This document shows positions 41,836-49,896 of a stretch of DNA of 64,000 nt, one piece after another. Position 1 is the first letter of the stretch. Every line of letters begins with the position of its first letter. Under the pieces are notes generated by a model that was not told the origin of the DNA, searched no databases, and saw only the letters and a program-made list of their open reading frames with translations. The translations under genes and the position numbers were made by a program. The DNA is taken from assembly GCA_017537175.1 (NCBI GenBank), contig JAFYLH010000006.1:1-64000 (forward strand), written 5' to 3'. Source of the stretch: Clostridia bacterium. Lineage in GTDB: Bacteria; Bacillota; Clostridia; Oscillospirales; CAG-272.

Positions 41836-42972
41836 GTCAAGTATTTTCGCCACAAACGGCCGCCTTACCTTCATTGCCCCCTTGGGGCAGAACTCCTGAC
41901 AGCAAAAGCAGGAGATACAGGTGCTTCTGTCTATTTTTGCCTTGCCCTTGACCATTTTTATTGCCTTTGCGGGGCAGATGTTTTCGCAGACACGGCAGCC
42001 TACACACTCGTCCTTTTTAAGCGCGGGACGGGAGCGCACCGCCCATTGGATAACGCGGAAGGCAGTACCCCTTATAAAGCCGTCACCGTTAAAGACGATG
42101 CTCTTTTTGTGAGCTATATTGTTATAGTCAGGGATATGGAACTCCTCTGCATCCCCATAAATATCAAGCTGAGAAAGGGAAGGGGGACAGAGTCCGCGGC
42201 TTATTGCATCTGTTAAGATAGGCAGCCTGTCAGGCTCTACTCCAAGTATTCTTGCGCACACAAGATCCGCCTTGTGGGGATTTTTTGAAGCGATAACACA
42301 GCCTATCTGTCTGGGAGTACCCATTGTAGGGCCGTTGCCCTCCATACCTACCACCGCATCAACTATATTGAGATCAGGCTTGAAATATTCATCAAGGTCA
42401 ACTATCATAGCCGCAAACTTATCATAGTCGGGAAAGCGGAAATGATATTCCGGCTTGACTATACCGGGGATAGCTCCGAACATATTTTTAGCGGCCGCAG
42501 ACATACCCATCATTCCGTGGGTCTTTAGCTTTGCAAAGTTGATTATAACATCAACATTATCAAGCCAGGCGGTGTACTCAAAGTCCTTCAATACCTTTGC
42601 CTCGGGGAACTCCGCCTTCTTTTCCGAAAAATCCTGGTTGAGCTTACCTCCGCATTTTTCCACAGGCTTCAGTCCTGATACCGAGTAAACGCCGTTAAGC
42701 ACAGCCGCAGTATAAAGTCCCCCCGGGCTGTCGCCTACCACTACCTCGGCTCCCTTTTCGCAGAGCATTTTTGTAAGCTCACAGACCATTGCGGGATGGG
42801 TGGTTACCGCCTTTTCGGGCTTGGCACCGGTAACAAGATTTACCTTTATACCCACCTTTATACCCGGCCTTATCATATCAAGACCGCCTATTGCATCAAG
42901 TGCTTCACACAGAGCCGCTCTTACATTATTTTCTTTATAATCGTTACATCTTACAACAGAAACTTCAGCCAT
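41824..42972 (-). CDS. DUF362 protein with two 4Fe-4S clusters
   Basis: 382 residues from the ATG at 42972, which has GAGGTG upstream; an ATG at 42984 would sit on that ribosome site. The DUF362 domain occupies about 1-300 (GIKVNLVTGAKPEKAVTTHP, VGDSPGG, FAKLKTHGMMGMSAAAKNMFG). The C-terminal ferredoxin part has CVGCRVCENICP and CISCFCCQEFCP, ligands for two 4Fe-4S clusters. Such proteins are common in anaerobes and probably transfer electrons or act on an unknown substrate. Single-gene unit with its own promoter and terminator. Confidence 0.9.
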   Translation of the reverse strand: MAEVSVVRCNDYKENNVRAALCEALDAIGGLDMIRPGIKVGIKVNLVTGAKPEKAVTTHPAMVCELTKMLCEKGAEVVVGDSPGGLYTAAVLNGVYSVSGLKPVEKCGGKLNQDFSEKKAEFPEAKVLKDFEYTAWLDNVDVIINFAKLKTHGMMGMSAAAKNMFGAIPGIVKPEYHFRFPDYDKFAAMIVDLDEYFKPDLNIVDAVVGMEGNGPTMGTPRQIGCVIASKNPHKADLVCARILGVEPDRLPILTDAISRGLCPPSLSQLDIYGDAEEFHIPDYNNIAHKKSIVFNGDGFIRGTAFRVIQWAVRSRPALKKDECVGCRVCENICPAKAIKMVKGKAKIDRSTCISCFCCQEFCPKGAMKVRRPFVAKILDKKT

Positions 42973-42991
42973 AATACACCTCACTTTTTAC

Positions 42992-43020
42992 ATTATAAGG
43001 CTTTGGGGCGGAAAAAGCAA
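42992..43020 (-). promoter_or_regulatory. Promoter of DUF362 gene
   Basis: Minus strand TTGCTT (43015-43020), 17-bp spacer, TATAAT (42992-42997). Confidence 0.55.
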
Positions 43021-43029
43021 CAATAATCG

Positions 43030-43058
43030 TTGACAAATGCGTATTTTGATAATAAAAT
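43030..43058 (+). promoter_or_regulatory. Promoter
   Basis: TTGACA 43030-43035, 17-bp spacer, TAAAAT 43053-43058; drives the membrane protein at 43098. Confidence 0.65.
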
Positions 43059-43097
43059 ATATTTGATCAGTTTAAGAGATTAAGGAGTGCAGTACAT

Positions 43098-43781
43098 ATG
43101 AAAAAGTTTTGGGGATGGTCAAATCTGTTGGGGGTACTGCTTATTATAATAGGAGGAGTTTCGGGCGCACTTACCGGCTTTCTGCCTTTTATTATAATTA
43201 TGTTTATAGGCGTGATTCTTTTTGTTTCATTTCCTGCAGAGGCTACCTTGCCAAGCTATGTTATTAACGGTACTAAAAATGTCCTTGTCAGAAAAAGATA
43301 CTATGCCAATTTTTTCTTGTTTTCATTCGTTATATCTATGTTAACCTTAGGTCATTGCGGTGCTTTCCTGATTCCCTACAGACAGGAATATTATATATAT
43401 CATATGACCGACGGTGATGAATTTACCCAAACAAGGATAAAACGCAAGGAATATATGAAATTTTTGAAGGCACAGAGAAAGATTTATTCCACCAAGACCT
43501 TGGACAGGGAATTTATGGATACCTCTTATACAGTCAAGGATATAGGCTTAAAGAGAAAGACCGTAAGACTGGTGCTTGCTATCATCTTTACCGCACTGTC
43601 CTGTATGATGTGCTGTGATGTTCTAATCGGTATTTGGATGGCGTTGTTTATATGTATCCCACTGTTTCTTACAATGGTTATTTTGTGGATACCCGACTAC
43701 AGGGATGCCAAAATAATACAGCGTGCCTATGACAGAGCTATGGCGGCAAATCCTGACGGAGAAAAGAACAAGCCCAACTAA
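43098..43781 (+). CDS. Membrane protein of unknown function
   Basis: 227 residues. Two N-terminal hydrophobic spans (about 9-27, 29-46), one at about 72-92, then a charged stretch (about 95-150, rich in Lys/Arg/Tyr) and two more spans at about 155-172 and 176-197, with a Lys-rich tail. I do not recognise the family. AAGGAG precedes the ATG. The lipoprotein gene follows after 35 bases without a terminator and is probably co-transcribed. Confidence 0.75.
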   Translation: MKKFWGWSNLLGVLLIIIGGVSGALTGFLPFIIIMFIGVILFVSFPAEATLPSYVINGTKNVLVRKRYYANFFLFSFVISMLTLGHCGAFLIPYRQEYYIYHMTDGDEFTQTRIKRKEYMKFLKAQRKIYSTKTLDREFMDTSYTVKDIGLKRKTVRLVLAIIFTALSCMMCCDVLIGIWMALFICIPLFLTMVILWIPDYRDAKIIQRAYDRAMAANPDGEKNKPN

Positions 43782-43816
43782 AACCGATTTATATATTGTT
43801 TCGGAGGTAGTGTGTT

Positions 43817-44803
43817 ATGAAAAGAGCTTTTATATTATGTGCGGCAATGCTGCTTATAATATCGCTTTTGGGCAGCTGCACCCCAAAAACCTCCGTACCC
43901 GAAGCCGAGGCTCAGAGTGAGGAGCTTCCTGCATATACTGCCGGGTATATTGACGGATATTTAACTGTTAATGTTAATGATATGGAAGCAGCTGAGCTGG
44001 TAATACCCTGTCCGGAGAATGGTATATTTCCCGATTCCTGTACCGATCAACACGCTTGTATATATAACGACGGCTTCTGCAATCTCCCAAAGATCATCAC
44101 CGCAGATGATTATGAAAATCACATACTGACCCTGGTGGACGCGTCAGGTCTGGGCAGCGGAATAACAAGCAAGTTCAGAATAGATTTCTTTTTTGCAAAA
44201 ATAGATCTCTCCGATCCGCAGCTCTCAACGGAGAAAAAGGAGGATATATTAAGTAAATACCCCATTGCGGAGTTTGTACCCATATATGTTTTCAATCCTG
44301 ATGCAGGTAACGATACAGTGGAGGAAATGTCTCTCTATTTAGATATGATGGGATATGATATAAACTCCTGTCTTGCGGATCTTGAAAATATACGCAGGGT
44401 CGCCGAGGATAACGGTGTTTCCTTGGATATTACACATCCAAGCGAGCTTGCGGAGCCCAATCATTTCACTAAGATCACCTTTGAACAGGGTATAACTCAG
44501 ATAAATCACCTCTGTCCCTATGAGTTCAGATACGTAGAAAGCATACATATACCAAGCAGTATGGAATTTCTGTCAAATGCGGCGTTTAAATCAATGGATA
44601 ACCTGACCGAGATAACCTACGACGGTACACTGGCAGAGTGGATAGAGATGAATACAAAACCGGTAATGGGAGAAGAGTTCTTTTATGAGCTTAATGTCAC
44701 CTCGGATGTTACCGTTAAATGCAGTGACGGAGAACATCATGTTACCGCCACCGAAGAACAGATATCACCGTGGTTACGTGATGAACAGGAAATCTGTTTT
44801 TGA
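43817..44803 (+). CDS. Lipoprotein with a BspA-type leucine-rich repeat end
   Basis: 328 residues. The signal peptide ends in the lipobox LLGSC, giving a lipid-anchored Cys at about residue 21. The middle of the protein is not recognised; the C-terminal ~100 residues contain VESIHIPSSMEFLSNAAFKS and DNLTEITYDGTLAEW, which resemble BspA-like leucine-rich repeats of surface proteins. GGAGG lies about ten bases before the ATG. Probably co-transcribed with the membrane protein upstream. Confidence 0.75.
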   Translation: MKRAFILCAAMLLIISLLGSCTPKTSVPEAEAQSEELPAYTAGYIDGYLTVNVNDMEAAELVIPCPENGIFPDSCTDQHACIYNDGFCNLPKIITADDYENHILTLVDASGLGSGITSKFRIDFFFAKIDLSDPQLSTEKKEDILSKYPIAEFVPIYVFNPDAGNDTVEEMSLYLDMMGYDINSCLADLENIRRVAEDNGVSLDITHPSELAEPNHFTKITFEQGITQINHLCPYEFRYVESIHIPSSMEFLSNAAFKSMDNLTEITYDGTLAEWIEMNTKPVMGEEFFYELNVTSDVTVKCSDGEHHVTATEEQISPWLRDEQEICF

Positions 44804-44830
44804 TAATATCTTATTGTTTACATAATATTC

Positions 44831-44859
44831 TTGATTTTAATGTCGTTTTATGACATAAT
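44831..44859 (+). promoter_or_regulatory. Aldolase promoter
   Basis: TTGATT 44831-44836, 17-bp spacer, CATAAT 44854-44859. Confidence 0.55.
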
Positions 44860-44893
44860 GGTGTCAATAAATAATATTTCGGAGGAAATAAAC

Positions 44894-45739
44894 ATGTCAC
44901 TTGTTACAATGAGAGAAATGCTCAAAGAGGCAAGAGCTCACAAGTACGCAGTAGGCGCATTTGAGTTCTGGTCCTACGATTCCGCTTATGCAGTTGCAAA
45001 GGCGGCAAAGTCCCTTAACGTTCCTGCTATCCTTCAGGTTGGTCCTTACGAAAAGGAATTTATGGATGGCTACAAGAACGCAGTTGCTATGGCAAAGATG
45101 GCAGCAGAATATCACGATCTTCCCATCGCTATTCACCTTGACCATGCTGAAGAGTATGACGAAGTAGTTGAGGCTCTTGAAGCAGGCTTCACATCCGTTA
45201 TGATCGACGCTTCCAAGTATGAGTTCGACAAGAATGTAGAGCTCACCTGCAAGGTAGTTGAGAAGGCTAAGGAATACGGTGCATCTGTTGAGGCTGAGAT
45301 CGGTAAGCTGGCAGGTAACGAAGGTAACATCACAAACGACGAGGACGAGCAGACCGATCCCGCAATGGCAGCAGAGTTCGTTCGTCAGACAGGCGTTGAC
45401 TGTCTCGCAGTTGCTATCGGTACAGCTCACGGCTTCTACACCCGTCCTCCCGTAATCAACATCGCAAGACTCAAGGAGATCGCAGCAGTAGTTGATATTC
45501 CCCTTGTACTCCACGGCGGCTCCGGCACTCCCGAGGATAAGGTTGCCGAGGCTTGTGCTAACGGTATTGCTAAGGTTAACATCTGCACCGAGTTCATCGC
45601 TGCATACGGTAAGGGCTACAACGGTCAGAACACCGAGGGCTTCAAGTACAATGTTCTCTCTCTCTTCAAGGAAGGCAGAGAGTCCGGTTCCGCACTTGCT
45701 AAGTCCAAGATGGAGCTCTTCCTCTCCAACAGAATCTAA
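44894..45739 (+). CDS. Class II ketose-bisphosphate aldolase (fructose/tagatose type)
   Basis: 281 residues from the ATG at 44894, with GGAGGA ideally placed; an earlier in-frame ATG (44831) lies in the promoter. Zinc ligands and active-site motifs in order are IHLDHAEE near 80, EAEIGKLAGNE near 135, GTAHGFYTRPP near 178, LHGGSGTP near 208 and NICTEF near 230. It cleaves fructose (or tagatose) 1,6-bisphosphate to triose phosphates; the close KbaY/GatY relatives prevent a firm choice. Codon use is the strongly biased type seen in nifJ, which favours the glycolytic enzyme. Single-gene unit with its own terminator. Confidence 0.9.
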   Translation: MSLVTMREMLKEARAHKYAVGAFEFWSYDSAYAVAKAAKSLNVPAILQVGPYEKEFMDGYKNAVAMAKMAAEYHDLPIAIHLDHAEEYDEVVEALEAGFTSVMIDASKYEFDKNVELTCKVVEKAKEYGASVEAEIGKLAGNEGNITNDEDEQTDPAMAAEFVRQTGVDCLAVAIGTAHGFYTRPPVINIARLKEIAAVVDIPLVLHGGSGTPEDKVAEACANGIAKVNICTEFIAAYGKGYNGQNTEGFKYNVLSLFKEGRESGSALAKSKMELFLSNRI

Positions 45740-45740
45740 T

Positions 45741-45767
45741 AAAAAACACCCGAAAGGGTGTTTTTTT
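45741..45767 (+). terminator. Aldolase terminator
   Basis: AAAAAACACCC pairs with GGGTGTTTTTT around GAAA, then T. Confidence 0.92.
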
Positions 45768-45786
45768 AATGCGGAGTGCGGAATTA
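45768..45786 (+). repeat. Short 8-nt tandem array
   Basis: AATGCGGAGTGCGGAATTA, two octamers, immediately behind the aldolase terminator. Confidence 0.75.
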
Positions 45787-45791
45787 AGGAT

Positions 45792-45824
45792 AAAATGTGC
45801 AGACAAAAGCCTGCACATTTTTAC
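45792..45824. terminator. Hairpin terminator between convergent genes
   Basis: AAAATGTGCAG pairs with CTGCACATTTT; A/T-rich flanks on both sides allow termination in both directions. It is just past the stop of the minus-strand hydrolase. Confidence 0.75.
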
Positions 45825-45825
45825 A

Positions 45826-46545
45826 TTAAATTGAGAATTGAGAATTGAGAATTAAGAATTCCTTATATTTCTCCACCCCTTCTCCGCCGATATCACAGTG
45901 CGGGTGATCGGGGATGAGCATAAGCTCGATGTTATGTCCCCAGGCATTCATGTGGTTTGCAAACTTGACCGAGTGGTTTTGATAATTCACCTCATCGTCG
46001 GCAGTACCGCTGAATATTTTGTAAGGGATCTTGGGCATATGCTCTGCCTGATGGAAGGGAGAGTTCTCTCTTACCGCATCCATTAAGGGGATGTCATAGC
46101 CGCCGAATGCGGTATAGATGCTGCGGGGAGTATCCTCGCGCTCGCTAAAGTGATACTCAAGGTCGCATACGGGGGATATGACCGCACAGGCGATAGGTGT
46201 GTGTTTTGATTTCAGGCAGTATATAAGTCCCGCAAGTCCACCCATACTTAAACCTGTGGATATGGTGGGAATCTCATAGCCGTATTTGTCCCACAGGGCT
46301 TCAGTTATCTCGTCAATAAGGTTAACGCTTGCTCTGTTCATCCAGCTCCAGGGTCCGTAGCAGGGCATGGTGTAGATTATATTATGCTCGGCAAAAAAGT
46401 GAGCCAAGGGATAATGCTCCTTTACAAGACTCAGTCCGCCGTTAAGTCCGTGGAACTCGTGGATAATGGCTATGGGTCTGTCCTTTAACAGCTCTTCGTT
46501 TGTGTATGTAAAGGTTCTGTAATTGTCTTTGGTTACGGTGTTCAT
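45826..46545 (-). CDS. Alpha/beta hydrolase, paralogue of the gene at 55843
   Basis: 239 residues. The nucleophile elbow is GLSMGG (Ser near 99); the His is in PDHPHCDI near 216. The segments GPWSWMNRASVNLIDEI and PVCDLEYHFSEREDTPRSIYTAF are shared with the plus-strand gene at 55843, so the two form a small family resembling dienelactone hydrolase or prolyl-oligopeptidase-type esterases. No signal peptide. GGGAGG precedes the ATG. The last nine residues come from a 7-nt tandem array and are probably not part of the fold. Confidence 0.85.
   Translation of the reverse strand: MNTVTKDNYRTFTYTNEELLKDRPIAIIHEFHGLNGGLSLVKEHYPLAHFFAEHNIIYTMPCYGPWSWMNRASVNLIDEITEALWDKYGYEIPTISTGLSMGGLAGLIYCLKSKHTPIACAVISPVCDLEYHFSEREDTPRSIYTAFGGYDIPLMDAVRENSPFHQAEHMPKIPYKIFSGTADDEVNYQNHSVKFANHMNAWGHNIELMLIPDHPHCDIGGEGVEKYKEFLILNSQFSI
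45829..45860 (-). repeat. 7-nt tandem array (AATTCTC type)
   Basis: Four units of AATTGAG/AATTAAG on the plus strand. On the minus strand it encodes the last residues ILNSQFSI of the alpha/beta hydrolase. Confidence 0.85.
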
Positions 46546-46621
46546 CTCTGCCTCCCAAAAGGTATATAAAAATTATATCAAAATCACTTCTTGATGTCAA
46601 TATTTGTTTACGGACTGTTAT

Positions 46622-46650
46622 TTGACACATAGGTTGATTTGTGGTATTAT
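46622..46650 (+). promoter_or_regulatory. Promoter of DUF1934-holA-rnmV-gtrA operon
   Basis: TTGACA 46622-46627, 17-bp spacer, TATTAT 46645-46650. Confidence 0.65.
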
Positions 46651-46683
46651 AGTATTATCTATTACTATGTCAAGAGGTTAGCT

Positions 46684-47178
46684 ATGACCGAGAAAAATGT
46701 CAGAATCAAGATAAAATCAATAATTTCAGACCTTGCGGCCTTTGATATGTGTGCTAAGGTCATAGGCGAAGAGCAGGCAGTTGAGGTTGCCGAGGATGAG
46801 GTTATAGAGATGTCAACCGACGCCACCATCCGCGACGACGGAAAGAATATAGAGCTTCGCTACAAGGAATCCGAGGAAATGGGTATGCCCAATACCACCA
46901 CAAGCCTTATATTCCCAAAAAACGAGCCCAATCAGCTCAATATGGTTCGTACAGGTGAGAACACCGCAGGCTTTGTTTTCAGCGATACACAAAAGAGGCA
47001 GAGATGTGCCTACAATGTGGCGGGATTCCCTATGGAGCTTTGCGTATGCACCCGTTCGATAGATAACCGTGTTACTATGGCGGGAGGTACACTTGACCTT
47101 GATTATGTTATCGAGGTTCAGGGTATAAAGACCCAGCGCAACCGCTTTTCGGTGCGTGTGGACGAGCGCAGAATATAA
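46684..47178 (+). CDS. DUF1934 (YwiB-like) beta-barrel protein
   Basis: 164 residues from the ATG at 46684; the frame continues upstream to an ATG inside the promoter, which is rejected. The pattern of alternating beta strands with LRYKESEEMGMPNTTTSLIF and VRTGENTAGFVFSDTQKRQRCAYN, ending in VIEVQGIKTQRNRFSVRV, fits the calycin-like DUF1934 family, whose function is unknown. It is the first gene of an operon: its stop shares a base with the holA start. Confidence 0.8.
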   Translation: MTEKNVRIKIKSIISDLAAFDMCAKVIGEEQAVEVAEDEVIEMSTDATIRDDGKNIELRYKESEEMGMPNTTTSLIFPKNEPNQLNMVRTGENTAGFVFSDTQKRQRCAYNVAGFPMELCVCTRSIDNRVTMAGGTLDLDYVIEVQGIKTQRNRFSVRVDERRI

Positions 47179-48221
47179 TGGAAGCACTTGATTCAAAAAA
47201 ATTCCGTACCCGTGCCAAGGGTGAGCTTTTTGGCGGATACCTTTTTTACGGTGAGGAGGAGTACCTTAAGCGCAATGCTCTTGCCGAAGCCCGCAAGTCG
47301 GTATTTCCCGACGGCCCCGACAGCTTTAACCATATAAGGCTGGATGCGGATAATTATTCTGTAGAGGCTCTTGAAAACGCAATAATGGCACTTCCCGTGT
47401 TTGCGGAAAAAAAGCTTATTGAGATACACAGCCTTGCCCTTTCCGCAATGAAGGATAAGGAGATCGAGGGGCTTTGCGCCATACTTTCTCTGCTTGAGGA
47501 TTCAAATGACACGGTGCTTATACTCTATACCGTACCCGCGGAGCTTGATCCCGGAGATATAAAGAAACCCTCAAAGCAGTTTAAGGCCTTGTCCGAGGTA
47601 TTGAATACCGTACATTTTGAAAAGCAGAGCCGTGATATGTTAGCCAAGTGGGTGTCAAGACATTTTGCCCACAACAAGATAGTGTGCAATCTTGATATGA
47701 GCTATGCTCTTATGGACAGATGCGGAAGCGATATGTTCAATCTTGTTACAGAGACGGATAAGCTCTCGGCTTATGTTCTTTCCAAGGGAAGAGATACCCT
47801 TACCATAGAGGATATAGAGCTGTTAGCCACCAAGACCAAGGAGATAGGTGCCTTTGATTTTTCCAACGCCATACTGGCAAGGGACACCGACAAGGCATTT
47901 TATATTCTTTCAAGCTATGAGGCCGAGGACAAAAGCGGCAAGGAGGTCAACCTTACCTTGGGCTCGCTTATATCCATATTCCGTACCCTCTGCCGTATAT
48001 CCGTTCTTGCCGAAACGGGAATGCAGGACAGGGATATAGCAAAGGCACTTAAAATAAACGAATACCGCTGCTCGCTCTACCGTAAGGCTCTTGGCAGACG
48101 CAGTACCGCAGATATAGAGCGCATATTAGAGCTGTGTGCCGAGACAGACCGACTTCTCAAAAGCGGCAGCACCAACGGCTATGCGCTGCTCTCCAGACTG
48201 ATAATAGAGGCAGCAAGATGA
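47178..48221 (+). CDS. holA: DNA polymerase III subunit delta
   Basis: 347 residues, standard length. The clamp-loader AAA+ fold is visible from GYLFYGEEEYLKRNALAEARK (N-terminal nucleotide-site remnant) through FEKQSRDMLAKWVSRHF to the C-terminal collar domain (IGAFDFSNAILARDTDKAFYIL). The delta subunit opens the beta clamp in the clamp loader. In many Firmicutes holA is followed by rpsT; here it is followed, with an ATGA overlap, by the RNase M5-like gene instead. Confidence 0.9.
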   Translation: MEALDSKKFRTRAKGELFGGYLFYGEEEYLKRNALAEARKSVFPDGPDSFNHIRLDADNYSVEALENAIMALPVFAEKKLIEIHSLALSAMKDKEIEGLCAILSLLEDSNDTVLILYTVPAELDPGDIKKPSKQFKALSEVLNTVHFEKQSRDMLAKWVSRHFAHNKIVCNLDMSYALMDRCGSDMFNLVTETDKLSAYVLSKGRDTLTIEDIELLATKTKEIGAFDFSNAILARDTDKAFYILSSYEAEDKSGKEVNLTLGSLISIFRTLCRISVLAETGMQDRDIAKALKINEYRCSLYRKALGRRSTADIERILELCAETDRLLKSGSTNGYALLSRLIIEAAR

Positions 48222-48799
48222 CCGAAAAGCTTATAATAGATATGCCTGTGATCGTAGAGGGAAAATACGATCAGATAAAATTAGATTCGGTTATCCAGGC
48301 ACGCATTATTCCCACAAGAGGCTTTGGAGTGTTTACATCTCCCGATATGAGAGATTTTCTCATAAAGCTTTCTAAAAAAACAAAAATAATAGTTCTTACC
48401 GACAGCGACGGAGCGGGCAGGGTGATAAGAAATCATCTTAAGTCCTTTCTGCCTCCCGAGTCTATGATAAATCTCTATATCCCCGATATAGAGGGCAAGG
48501 AAAAAAGAAAAAAATCCCCCTCCAAGGCAGGAACCTTGGGTGTCGAGGGAATGAAGCCTCAGCTGCTGCGTGAGCTTTTTGCTCCCTATCAAAGAGGAGC
48601 AGAGCAAAGCACAGACAGAGGAGGTATTACAAAGGCCCATCTCTACGAGGACGGACTGCTTGGCAGCGTAGACAGCAAAGCAAAACGCTATGAGGTAGCA
48701 AAAAAGCTATCGCTTCCCAAGGAGCTTTCGTCTAATGCCTTTCTTGATGCACTTAATATGATGTGCAGCTATGATGAATACAAGGAGTTATTGAAATGA
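48218..48799 (+). CDS. rnmV: Ribonuclease M5-like Toprim protein
   Basis: 193 residues from the ATG overlapping the holA stop; an upstream in-frame start would lie within holA. The Toprim domain has PVIVEGKYDQIKL (catalytic Glu) and VLTDSDGAG (Asp-x-Asp), followed by the DUF4093 C-terminal region with KAHLYEDGLLG. RNase M5 trims 5S rRNA precursors with ribosomal protein L18. The linker around residue 100 is Lys-rich (KEKRKKSPSK). Coupled both to holA and to the next gene by 4-base overlaps. Confidence 0.83.
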   Translation: MTEKLIIDMPVIVEGKYDQIKLDSVIQARIIPTRGFGVFTSPDMRDFLIKLSKKTKIIVLTDSDGAGRVIRNHLKSFLPPESMINLYIPDIEGKEKRKKSPSKAGTLGVEGMKPQLLRELFAPYQRGAEQSTDRGGITKAHLYEDGLLGSVDSKAKRYEVAKKLSLPKELSSNAFLDALNMMCSYDEYKELLK

Positions 48800-49356
48800 G
48801 CAAGCTTTCAAACCTAATGAAGAACAAGAAGGAAATAACCGAGTTTATCCGTTATCTCATTATCGGCTTTTCCACCACCTTTATCGACTGGGGAATCTCC
48901 GCAGTCCTTAAGGAATTGACCCCCCTTGATCAATACGACATCGGTAATTCCATCATAACCACCATAGCCTGGGCCGTATCTACGGTATGCTTTGCGTTCT
49001 GGATGTACAAGTTCTTTGTGTTCCGTTCAAGGTCTATGAGGGCGGGTGTGCTTTGCAAGGAGTTTGTAAGCTTTGTGGGTGCAAGACTTTTCACCTGGGG
49101 TCTGACCGCGCTTATATTCTTTGTTTTCTGCGATATGCTTAACTTTGACCATATCATCCGCTTTGACTTTACCCGTGTGGTAGACGGTGCATCAGGCGGC
49201 GGCTTTGGTATCGATGTAAGAGAATTTTATATCGTTAAGTTCGGAGCTCTTGTAATAACCACCATAGTTAACTATATATTCAGCAAACTTATCATCTTCA
49301 AAAAGGGACAGAAGATGACTCTTGAAGAAATTGAAAAGGATGAAGGCGAAGCATAA
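48796..49356 (+). CDS. GtrA-like membrane protein
   Basis: 186 residues with four membrane spans (about 18-38, 50-72, 88-112, 140-160). EFIRYLIIGFSTTFIDWGI at the N-terminus and VNYIFSKLIIFKK near the end are GtrA family hallmarks. GtrA proteins are thought to move lipid-linked sugars across the membrane, or otherwise support cell-surface polysaccharide glycosylation. The start overlaps the rnmV stop (ATGA). Its stop codon forms one edge of a 7-nt tandem array. Confidence 0.87.
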   Translation: MSKLSNLMKNKKEITEFIRYLIIGFSTTFIDWGISAVLKELTPLDQYDIGNSIITTIAWAVSTVCFAFWMYKFFVFRSRSMRAGVLCKEFVSFVGARLFTWGLTALIFFVFCDMLNFDHIIRFDFTRVVDGASGGGFGIDVREFYIVKFGALVITTIVNYIFSKLIIFKKGQKMTLEEIEKDEGEA

Positions 49357-49387
49357 TTCTCAATTCTCAATTCTTAATTCTCAATTA
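49354..49387. repeat. 7-nt tandem array spanning two stop codons
   Basis: Units of AATTCTC with one AATTCTT. The gtrA stop (49354-49356) and the stop of the convergent lipoprotein gene (49385-49387) are its two edges; the array fills the whole intergenic gap. Confidence 0.85.
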
Positions 49388-49873
49388 AAACAGACTGTTG
49401 ATTTGAAAGGTTGTTTTTTCAGTATTTCCAACTACCAAAAACACAAACCTTCCCTTTGAGAATATTTCATATTCCGCCCTTGTGTCACAGAAAAAATCTG
49501 AGGGGTTGGGGTTTATCCTGAGCTTTGTGAGAAAATCGGCACGGCTTTGGAGCATTCGTTTTATTGCCTCCACATCCGATTGGTATTTTGCTTCAAAGAT
49601 ATGTATCTCGGATATGGCTTTGCTACGGGACATATATATACAGTAGCTTACGGTATAATCAAGCTCGGCTAGGGGGACACTTTCTCCGTAATAGAGATAG
49701 CTTAATTCCTCAGGAGATATATATTCGGCCTGTGAAATATCGGTGTCGTTTTTGTAGATGATGCCCACAGGTGTATAAAGCCGCTGCATCACCTCTCCTG
49801 CGTTTTGGTATTCAGACCCACAGGAGCAGAGCAAAAGCGTTGATAATAAAAATAAAAACAAAATCTTTTTCAT
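49385..49873 (-). CDS. DUF4358-like lipoprotein
   Basis: 162 residues. Signal peptide with lipobox LLCSC (Cys near 18). The rest, with YGESVPLAELDYTVSYCIYMS, ISEIHIFEAKYQSDVEAIKRMLQSRADFL and YEIFSKGRFVFLVVGNTEK, matches the layout of DUF4358 proteins (small secreted lipoproteins of Firmicutes, unknown function). It is convergent with gtrA, and no gap exists apart from the repeat array. Its start is divergent from the corrinoid-activation gene, 23 bases away. Confidence 0.75.
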   Translation of the reverse strand: MKKILFLFLLSTLLLCSCGSEYQNAGEVMQRLYTPVGIIYKNDTDISQAEYISPEELSYLYYGESVPLAELDYTVSYCIYMSRSKAISEIHIFEAKYQSDVEAIKRMLQSRADFLTKLRINPNPSDFFCDTRAEYEIFSKGRFVFLVVGNTEKTTFQINSLF

Positions 49874-49896
49874 AATGCATTATATGAGGAAATATA

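Noticed and set aside
46639..46683. A longer N-terminus for the DUF1934 protein
   Set aside because: The upstream ATG lies in the promoter -10 region and adds residues encoded by promoter sequence.
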